Below are positions 22,126-28,131 of a DNA stretch of 28,131 nucleotides, in pieces (position 1 is the stretch's first letter; each line of letters opens with the position of its first letter). Origin of the DNA: Bacillota bacterium. Lineage in GTDB: Bacteria; Bacillota; Clostridia; DSM-8532. The stretch is from positions 1-28,131 of the forward strand of contig JAEXRM010000110.1 of the NCBI GenBank assembly GCA_023440865.1, read 5' to 3'. The position numbers and the translations under genes are program-made. The notes beneath the pieces were generated by a model. The model saw nothing but the letters and a program-made list of their open reading frames with translations. It ran no database searches and had not been told where the DNA came from.

Positions 22126-24903
22126 TCAGTACTTGCCAAAATCACGGTCATTCAGGGAGATCTTCGGTTTGCCCTCCGACAGGCGTTTCTTCGGTGCCTT
22201 CGCTATCTCCTCGGAAGGCTCCGCGGCGATGCGGCGACGCGCCTCCGCCATCGGCAGCCGGGCGACCCCACCGTGCGTGCGCAGGCGGAACCGGCCGACC
22301 ATGTCCTTGAGCAGGTCAGCCTGACTGGAGAGCTCCTCGCTGGCTGCGGCGCTCTCCTCGGCCGTGGCGGAATTCGTCTGGATGACCTTGGAGACCTGCT
22401 CGACACCCTGGTTGATCTGGGCGATGCCGGTCGCCTGGTCGTTGGATGCCGTGGCGATCGAAGAGACCAGGTCGGCCACCTTCGTGACGCCGACCACGAT
22501 CTTGTCGAGGGCCACCGCCGTCTCGTTGGCGATGCGCGTGCCGGCCTCCACCTTCTGGATGGATCCCTCGATCATGCCGGTGGTTTCCTTCGCGGCGCTC
22601 GCGCTGCGGGCGGCCAGGTTGCGGACCTCCTCGGCGACGACGGCGAAGCCCTTGCCGTGCTGGCCCGCGCGGGCCGCCTCCACGGCGGCGTTCAGCGCGA
22701 GGATGTTGGTCTGGAAGGCGATTTCGTCGATGACCTTGATGATCTTGGAGATGTTGGTCGAGGACACGTTGATGTCCTCCATCGCCTTGAGCATGTCCTT
22801 CATCTGCCGGTTGCCCGTGCCCGCATTCTGCGAGGCGGTGACGGCCAGTTCGTTGGCCTCGTTGGCACTCATGGCGTTCTTGCGGGTCTGGTTGGCGATG
22901 TCGTTGATGGAGGCGGTCAGCTGCTCGATGGAGGCCGCCTGCTCGGTGGCACCCTGCGAGAGGGCCTGGCTGCCGTCGGAAACCTGCCGGCTGCCGGCCG
23001 CAACCTGGTCGGCCGAGCTGTTGATGTCGCCCAGCGTCTGGTTGAGCGACTCGAGGATGAGGTTCAGCGCTTCCTTGATCGCGGAGAAATCGCCACGGTA
23101 ATCGCCGGTGATCTGGTTGTCCATGTTGCCGTTCGCCATTTCCGAGAGCGTGGAGGCGATTTCGTTGACATAGTCGGACAGCGCGTCGAGTGTGGAATTG
23201 AGAGCCCGCTTGATTTCCGCGTGGTCGCCCTTGTATTCGCCCCGGACCCTGATCTGGAGATTGCCCTGGGACATCTCCTGCAGGACGGCGGCGGCCTCGT
23301 TGACAGGCTCCACGACAGCATCGAGCGTGCGGTTGACGCCCTCGACGATCTTGCGGAAATCGCCGCCGTGCTTCGCCGCGTCGGCCCGGGTGGAGAGCCG
23401 GCCTTCGACAGCCGCGACCGCGAGCATGTCCGCGTCGGCAATCAGGGCCTTGAGATTTGCACGGACCTGTTCGACGGTTTCGTTGATGAACGCTTTCTTG
23501 CCCGGGAATTTCTCCAGCGGCGCATCGAAGTTGCCCCGGCCGAATTCGCCGATGCAAGCCATCGCCTTCTTCTTGACGGCGATGTGTCCGAACACCATGG
23601 TGTTGACACCGGCGGCCATGGTCCGGTATGCGCCCTGGAAGCGGGACTCGTCGACCCGCACGTCGATGTCGCCCAGATCGTGCTGGTTCGACATGTTGTT
23701 CATCTCGGCCACCAGCAGGTTCATGGCGTCGATGCACTGGTTGAGGTTGTTCTTGATCTCGTTGAAATCGCCGTTGTACCGGTCGGTGATCTTCGGCGGG
23801 ATGTCGCCCTTGGAGATGCGGTCGACGTATTCCGCGGCCACGTTGAGCGGACCGATGACCGAGTCGAGCGTACGGTTGACGCCCTCGACGATCTTGCGGT
23901 ACTCGCCGCCGTGCTTCGTCGCGTCCGCACGGGTGTCGAGCCGGCCTTCGACCGCCGCGACGGCCAGCATGTCGGCGTCTGCGACAAGGCGTTTCACGTT
24001 GCCGATGCAGGTGGCCAGGGCAGGCGATATCTCATCCTGGCCATCGACGGGAATCACCTCTGTGGAGAGATCACCGGCCGCAATCATCTTGATGGTGCCG
24101 ACCATCCTGTTCTGCAGATTGTCCGCAAACGCGTCCATGGCCTGCGCCATCAGCCCGACCTCGTCGCGGGTCGTCATGCCCAGGCGCATGCCCAGATGTC
24201 CCCTCGACAGCTCCTGGATCATCGTCAGCGCCTTGTTGAGCGGCTTGCTGATGAGGGACGACAGGAAGATGCCCAGGAGGATGGCCAGACCCATGACGAC
24301 GAGGAGCACGACGACCATGACGAGGATGGTCGTGCCGGCGTCGCGTTCGTTGTCCGCCGCCAGCGCGTCCGCATCGTTCACCTTGGCGTCGACGATGGCT
24401 GTGATCGCGTCCTGAAGGGCTCTCGACGCGATGCCGGAGTCTCCCTTCTCGGACATGAGCTGGTTCGCCGTGTCGATCTCACCCTTCCTGACATGGCCGA
24501 TGACGATTTGGGTTTGCTTCCTGAACTCCTCGAGCGCCTTCTCGAAGGTCGTGTTCATCGCCGTCATTTCCGTGGACAGGATGGTTTTCTTGAACTCGGC
24601 GGCCAGGGTGTCGATTTCGTCGAACCGCTCCGTCGTACGCGACTCGAAATCGGCCATCGCAGACGCATCACCCTCCGAGAGGATCATGTCGCGGATGTTC
24701 ACCCGGATCCGTTGAAAGGCGGTTGATATCTTGCCGATCTGCGATAGGGGGACGGTCATGTTCTTGTAGAGCTTGCCATCCGTTTCCGCAAGGGTCCTGA
24801 TGTTGAATACCGCGAACACACCCATGGCACCCGCGATGAGAGCCGTCAGGATGAATGCGGCCAGCAGCTTTGTGCCGATTTTCCAGTTGAGGAAACCTTT
24901 CAT
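22126..24903 (-). CDS. Methyl-accepting chemotaxis protein with about nine HAMP-like units
   Basis: 925-residue chemoreceptor. Membrane helix 1 (about 11-33), a four-helix-bundle type extracytoplasmic domain (about 35-187), helix 2 (about 188-210), then about 430 residues of HAMP-like repeats. Nine G-[N/D/H/R]-[L/I/F/M] signatures are countable, from GHLGMRL to GNMDNQI. The signalling domain (about 640-895) carries the hairpin tip IDEIAFQTNILALNAAVEA. The tail (SLNDRDFGKY) is not the NWETF-like CheR tether. Part of the HAMP region is an internal duplication. The ATG overlaps the MBL gene stop as ATGA with AAGGAGG ahead. It lies between two CheR genes and probably feeds the CheA/CheW of the same operon. 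The ligand is unknown. Confidence 0.95.
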   Translation of the reverse strand: MKGFLNWKIGTKLLAAFILTALIAGAMGVFAVFNIRTLAETDGKLYKNMTVPLSQIGKISTAFQRIRVNIRDMILSEGDASAMADFESRTTERFDEIDTLAAEFKKTILSTEMTAMNTTFEKALEEFRKQTQIVIGHVRKGEIDTANQLMSEKGDSGIASRALQDAITAIVDAKVNDADALAADNERDAGTTILVMVVVLLVVMGLAILLGIFLSSLISKPLNKALTMIQELSRGHLGMRLGMTTRDEVGLMAQAMDAFADNLQNRMVGTIKMIAAGDLSTEVIPVDGQDEISPALATCIGNVKRLVADADMLAVAAVEGRLDTRADATKHGGEYRKIVEGVNRTLDSVIGPLNVAAEYVDRISKGDIPPKITDRYNGDFNEIKNNLNQCIDAMNLLVAEMNNMSNQHDLGDIDVRVDESRFQGAYRTMAAGVNTMVFGHIAVKKKAMACIGEFGRGNFDAPLEKFPGKKAFINETVEQVRANLKALIADADMLAVAAVEGRLSTRADAAKHGGDFRKIVEGVNRTLDAVVEPVNEAAAVLQEMSQGNLQIRVRGEYKGDHAEIKRALNSTLDALSDYVNEIASTLSEMANGNMDNQITGDYRGDFSAIKEALNLILESLNQTLGDINSSADQVAAGSRQVSDGSQALSQGATEQAASIEQLTASINDIANQTRKNAMSANEANELAVTASQNAGTGNRQMKDMLKAMEDINVSSTNISKIIKVIDEIAFQTNILALNAAVEAARAGQHGKGFAVVAEEVRNLAARSASAAKETTGMIEGSIQKVEAGTRIANETAVALDKIVVGVTKVADLVSSIATASNDQATGIAQINQGVEQVSKVIQTNSATAEESAAASEELSSQADLLKDMVGRFRLRTHGGVARLPMAEARRRIAAEPSEEIAKAPKKRLSEGKPKISLNDRDFGKY
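23319..23985 (-). repeat. Duplicated HAMP module in the receptor gene
   Basis: Bases 23319-23441 and 23861-23985 are near-copies, about 540 bases apart. They encode residues about 487-528 and 306-347, both containing ADADMLAVAAVEGRL and KIVEGVNRTLD. Similarity is still obvious at the DNA level, which suggests a duplication of a ~180-residue block or gene conversion between the copies. Confidence 0.85.
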
Positions 24904-25547
24904 GTCCTGCCTCCTTGTTCGTGTTGTCCACTGCAGCCGTGCCGGGTGGACCGGTCGGGATGGGAATGTGCCATGTCCAGTGAATGCCGGAGCATCTCGC
25001 CGCACCGCTCCGCCAAGGGTTCGCCATGTCCGAAGTAAATCCGTTCCACCGGCAGCCGGGCCAGGCGCTCGAGCACCCGTACGAACGCCGGTTCATACCA
25101 GCCGTCCGCACTGCGGATCAGCAAGGGACTGTCGCCCGCGAACAGCACCCCTTCCTCCCGGCTATACAGCAGGATGGAATCCTGGCTGTGCCCCGGCATG
25201 TGGATGGTCTCAAACAGCGCATCGCCGATCCGAAGCTGCTCCCCGTCGTGAAGGGAGCGATCCACGCACCGGTGATGGGTAGACCAGGCCAGGACTTCCG
25301 CGTGGTACGCCGCCTTCAATGCTTCTGCCTGGCCCGCGTGGTCCGAGTGGCTGTGCGTCAGGATGATGCGGTCGAGCCTTCGCTTTCCCAGCCCGCAGGG
25401 CACCTCGGCGATCCGCGCGACGATGGCGGGGTCCATGCCCGCATCGACCAGCGTGTTCACGTCGTCCAGCCCCTTCCAGGTGCCGGTGACATACCACGCG
25501 TTCGCCGTGTACACCGGACTGTCCTTGGTGAGATTGATGATCTGCAT
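24900..25547 (-). CDS. MBL-fold metalloprotein coupled to the chemoreceptor gene
   Basis: 215-residue metallo-beta-lactamase fold protein with a complete binuclear metal site: H65-S-H67-S-D69-H70, H120 (PGHSQDS), D139 (FAGDS), H174 (GHGEP). The sequence suits a glyoxalase II-like or general hydrolase. Its stop overlaps the receptor start as ATGA, so it is probably made with the receptor. The only precedent I know for an MBL protein in chemotaxis is the di-iron ODP sensor of Treponema, whose site is HxExDH rather than HxHxDH, so equivalence is not implied. The start is uncertain. ATG at 25547 has GGGAGG 12 bases ahead, a little far; ATG at 25559 abuts that site. A housekeeping hydrolase carried in the operon is the alternative. 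Confidence 0.88.
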   Translation of the reverse strand: MQIINLTKDSPVYTANAWYVTGTWKGLDDVNTLVDAGMDPAIVARIAEVPCGLGKRRLDRIILTHSHSDHAGQAEALKAAYHAEVLAWSTHHRCVDRSLHDGEQLRIGDALFETIHMPGHSQDSILLYSREEGVLFAGDSPLLIRSADGWYEPAFVRVLERLARLPVERIYFGHGEPLAERCGEMLRHSLDMAHSHPDRSTRHGCSGQHEQGGRT

Positions 25548-25622
25548 GGTCCATGCCATCCTCCCTGCCCGCGGATGCGGCCGGGCAGTGTCCACACCGG
25601 TCGCGATGCCGCGTCGTGCCTG

Positions 25623-26228
25623 TCAGCCGATGCGGCGGTACAGCTGCGCGTTCGGCACGGCCTGCTCGAACAGGCCGGCGCAATCCTCAGGCAGCTTCTG
25701 TGTCTGTTCCATGGCAAGATACCCGCCTTCCGCCAGCGCGTCGTGGAACATGCGGATCACCGCCACCCGCTCTTCCGGCTGGAAATGCAGCAGGACGTTC
25801 TTGCACAGCACCAGGGAGAATCCGTCCCCGGGCGGCTGCAGCGTCAAGAGGTCATGCCGCTGGAACTGCACCGCCCGGCGCAGCTCCGCGGAGATTTCAT
25901 ACGCATCCTGCTCGGGAAGATGCCGGAAATGGGATGCGAGAAGATTTCCCGGGATCCGCTCCACCTGTTCCCTGGGGTACACGCCCTGCTCGATGATCGG
26001 CCCGAACAGGCTGCTGCCGTCGAGATCCGTCGCCGTGATGCGCACGTTGCGGAACAGCATGTTGCCCATGTTCTCGCGCAGCACGATGGCCAGCGTGTAC
26101 GGCTCCGGCCCCATCGCGCAGCCGGCGTCCCAGACCGCGATCCGCGCCTTGCCGCGCAGCGTCGGCAGCGCGATGTCCCGGATCATCTCGATGGTCTGCA
26201 TGTCCCGGAAGAAATAGGTGAATGCCAT
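25623..26228 (-). CDS. CheR-like methyltransferase lacking the N-terminal domain
   Basis: 201 residues. The protein begins MAFTYFFRDMQTIEM, which corresponds to the interdomain linker of full-length CheR (NHTYFMREPEHF in the paralogue 4 kb downstream), then the SAM site WDAGCAMGPEPY (33-44), TATDLD and LVLCKNVLLHF. The N-terminal helical domain, which in CheR contacts the receptor, is absent as a whole. GGGGGACGAGG precedes the ATG; the frame continues only 14 codons further 5'. It may methylate the receptor in a different way, another substrate, or act as a non-catalytic SAM-binding partner. It follows cheW by 72 bases. Confidence 0.85.
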   Translation of the reverse strand: MAFTYFFRDMQTIEMIRDIALPTLRGKARIAVWDAGCAMGPEPYTLAIVLRENMGNMLFRNVRITATDLDGSSLFGPIIEQGVYPREQVERIPGNLLASHFRHLPEQDAYEISAELRRAVQFQRHDLLTLQPPGDGFSLVLCKNVLLHFQPEERVAVIRMFHDALAEGGYLAMEQTQKLPEDCAGLFEQAVPNAQLYRRIG

Positions 26229-26300
26229 GCCTCGTCCCCCGTAAGGTGCCTGTTCGGCCTGAGCGCGCAATGCATGGGCGATCGGCCGACGACGCCCGCA

Positions 26301-26801
26301 TCATGTCCGGGCCGCCATGTCCTCCAACGTCTCCAGCTCCTCGCTTGTCACCAGTTTCCGGCAGTCGAGGATGAGCTTGATGTCGTTGCCGACCTTGCCG
26401 ATGCCCATGATGTACCGGCTGTTGAAGCCGCTCTTCGAGTCCGGCGGCGGCACAATCTGCTCGTCCGGGATGTCGAGCACCTCGGCGACGTTGTCGACGA
26501 TCAGGCCGATGCCGATCGTGCCGATGTCGACGACGATGATGCAGGTCCGGTCGTTGTAGGCGATGCCGGGCTTGCGGAACTTCAGCCGGACATCCATGAC
26601 CGGAATGATCTTGCCGCGCAGGTTGATGATGCCCCGGATGTAGTCGCTCGACTCGGGCACCTTCGTGATGGGCTGGATGCCGATGATCTCGGTCACATAC
26701 CGGATTTCGATGCCATAGACCTCGTCCTCGACGACAAAGGTGAGGTACTTGCCTTTCTGTGTGTCTTCCCATTCTTCCAGGTTCTGTGTCAGGTCCGCCA
26801 T
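26301..26801 (-). CDS. cheW: Chemotaxis coupling protein
   Basis: Scaffold that links receptors to the CheA kinase. 166 residues, family-typical. Motifs: YLTFVVEDEVYGIEIRYVTE at the start of the SH3-like fold, IRGIINLRGKIIPVMDVR, IGLIVDNVAEVL, GIGKVGNDIKLILD. The start is 19 bases past the cheA stop with GGAGGGAG 4 bases ahead; the frame extends upstream inside cheA without meaning. Order cheA-cheW with tight spacing is typical. Confidence 0.96.
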   Translation of the reverse strand: MADLTQNLEEWEDTQKGKYLTFVVEDEVYGIEIRYVTEIIGIQPITKVPESSDYIRGIINLRGKIIPVMDVRLKFRKPGIAYNDRTCIIVVDIGTIGIGLIVDNVAEVLDIPDEQIVPPPDSKSGFNSRYIMGIGKVGNDIKLILDCRKLVTSEELETLEDMAART

Positions 26802-26820
26802 GGCTCCCTCCTGTTCCTGT

Positions 26821-28131
26821 TCACTTGTCCACACCGCCGACATCGAGAATGAGGCTGATGCTGCCGTCACCGAGGATCGTACAGCCCGATATGCCCCGTA
26901 CCTGTCGGAAGTACGCCGGCAGCGGCTTGACGACCACATGCTGTTCGCCCAGCAGCTCGTCCGCAAACAGGGCCAGCCGGGTCTCTTCATGCTCGATCAC
27001 GATCAGGATGCCCTCATCAAGACGCTTCGCCCTGGCCTCGTTCCCAAAGCGCCGGTCGAGTCGGATCATCGGATAGGCCTCTCCGCGGATCATGATCAGC
27101 TCGTTGCCGTTCGCATCGCGGATGGTGCGCGATGCGTCCGCCCGGAGTGATTCCCGGATGGCCATCGTCGGGATGATGTAGCTGGCCTCTCCCACGGAAA
27201 CCAGCATGCCGTCGATGATGGCGAGCGTCAGGGGAATGCGGATGATCACGCTGCTTCCCCTGCCCCACTGGCTCTCGATCGAGACCGATCCGCCCATGCG
27301 CGTGATGTTCTCGCGCACGACATCCATGCCGACACCGCGTCCGGAGAACTCGGAAACCTTCTCCTTCGTGGAAAAGCCGGGCAGCATCACGAACCCGTAT
27401 ATCTCCCGGTCCGTCAGCTCCGCATCCGTCTTTGTCGTCAGGCCGTGCTCGCGCGCCTTGGCCAGAATCCGCTCGCGGTTGAGACCCTTGCCGTCATCCC
27501 GGACGGAGATCCAGATCTCCCCGCCATCATTGCGGGCTTCCAGGGTCACGGTGCCCTTCGGGGACTTCCCGGCCGCAACGCGCTCCTCCATGGTTTCCAG
27601 TCCGTGGTCCATGGCGTTGCGGACCAGGTGCATCAGCGGATCCGCCAGCTGGTCGATGAGATTCTTGTCGACCTCGGTCTCCTCGCCGATCAGGACAAGC
27701 TCCGCCTCCTTGCCCAGCCGCCTGCCCATGTCGCGCACGATGCGGTGCATCTTCTGGAAGGTGTTCGCGATCGGCAGCATGCGGATCGACATGACGATGT
27801 CCTGCAGTTCGTCCGTCAGCTTGCGCAGCTGGTTGGCGGACTTGTGGAACACATCGAGCGGCAGGCCGGCCAGCTCCGGGCACCGGGTCACCATGGACTC
27901 GGTGATGACGATTTCGCCGACCAGATCCATCAGGGCATCCAGCTTGTGGATGTTGACGCTGATGAGACTGCTTTTGGCCGCCTTCGCGGCATTCTCCCTG
28001 ACCCCGTCGGTCCGCTCCGCCTCCTGCCTTTCCGGCTCGTCGCCCCGGGCACCTGTCTCCTCCGCGGAAACCGCGGAAGCAGCGACCGACCCCTGCGACA
28101 CGCCCGTCTCCCCTTCCGGGCGCCCGTCATC
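26821..28131 (-). CDS. cheA: Chemotaxis histidine kinase, C-terminal part (5' end outside window)
   Basis: Receptor-controlled kinase that phosphorylates CheY and CheB. The 437 visible codons cover a Ser/Glu/Arg-rich linker (first ~55), the P3 dimerisation helices (VNIHKLDALMDLVGEIVITE), the P4 ATPase (HLVRNAMDHGLE N box, VRDDGKGLN G1, FSGRGVGMDVVREN G2) and the P5 CheW-like regulatory domain (to ILDVGGVDK). The frame is open without a stop to the window edge, so the GTG at 28101 is probably internal. The P1 phosphotransfer and P2 domains lie beyond. The operon promoter is also outside. P4 looks catalytically complete. Confidence 0.95.
   Translation of the reverse strand, partial: DDGRPEGETGVSQGSVAASAVSAEETGARGDEPERQEAERTDGVRENAAKAAKSSLISVNIHKLDALMDLVGEIVITESMVTRCPELAGLPLDVFHKSANQLRKLTDELQDIVMSIRMLPIANTFQKMHRIVRDMGRRLGKEAELVLIGEETEVDKNLIDQLADPLMHLVRNAMDHGLETMEERVAAGKSPKGTVTLEARNDGGEIWISVRDDGKGLNRERILAKAREHGLTTKTDAELTDREIYGFVMLPGFSTKEKVSEFSGRGVGMDVVRENITRMGGSVSIESQWGRGSSVIIRIPLTLAIIDGMLVSVGEASYIIPTMAIRESLRADASRTIRDANGNELIMIRGEAYPMIRLDRRFGNEARAKRLDEGILIVIEHEETRLALFADELLGEQHVVVKPLPAYFRQVRGISGCTILGDGSISLILDVGGVDK

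Noticed and set aside
21625..24726. 1033-codon open frame on the plus strand opposite the chemoreceptor gene
   Set aside because: It is the GC-rich antisense frame of a clear receptor; its composition (His/Asp/Leu/Arg-rich, no domains) reflects codon bias. The same applies to the long plus-strand frames at 2651-4930 and 18813-21215.
22126..24903. CRISPR-like or mobile-element repeats in the receptor gene
   Set aside because: The repeats are long, in frame, diverged and translate to HAMP modules; no short regularly spaced repeats, transposase or terminal inverted repeats are visible anywhere in the window.

Overview
The window is 28 kb of GC-rich (by eye roughly 60-65 %), densely coded bacterial DNA from a motile organism. 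The ArgB fragment, a secreted 'stalk' (copper-amine-oxidase N-terminal) plus GH18 protein, a 5TM-LYT histidine kinase and methylglyoxal synthase point to a high-GC member of the Firmicutes (Clostridia-like). The poly-HAMP chemoreceptor and the Cys-motif PAS kinase also occur in Deltaproteobacteria, so the assignment is tentative. All calls come from reading the sequence; no database search was run.

Left part (1-13 kb) has mixed orientations and metabolic, envelope and signalling genes. In order they are: the 3' part of argB (+); a 400-bp gap with a sigma-54-like promoter, a row of hairpins and an intrinsic terminator, read here as a candidate orphan small RNA; a membrane GGDEF-EAL protein (-); methylglyoxal synthase mgsA (-); an acetylornithine-type class III aminotransferase (+); a secreted stalk-GH18 protein (+); an SGNH hydrolase (-); a DUF2500-like membrane protein (-); a PAS-GGDEF-hemerythrin protein (+); a small ferritin-like protein (-); and a 5TM-LYT/PAS histidine kinase (+) whose 3' end carries a 2 x 36 bp tandem duplication.

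Right part (13-28.1 kb) is one minus-strand gene train of 13 genes, probably a single operon, entering the window inside cheA. In transcription order: cheA (5' end outside the window), cheW, a CheR-like methyltransferase without its N-terminal domain, an MBL-fold metalloprotein, a chemoreceptor with about nine HAMP-like units, full-length cheR, cheB, a Cys-motif PAS histidine kinase, a single-domain response regulator, a LivJ-like lipoprotein binding protein, a dCache histidine kinase whose phospho-acceptor His is Arg, a soluble hybrid kinase, and a J-domain/NTF2-like/degenerate-GGDEF protein that has lost catalysis but kept the RxxD c-di-GMP inhibitory-site motif. Six junctions overlap by 4 or 8 bases or are 4 bases apart, so translation is likely coupled.

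The most interesting proposal is that this operon encodes an extended chemosensory system. It would join a Che core to a periplasmic binding protein, a pseudokinase/hybrid-kinase pair and a possible c-di-GMP-reading J-domain protein. Two other c-di-GMP proteins, one with a hemerythrin O2-binding domain, lie just downstream.
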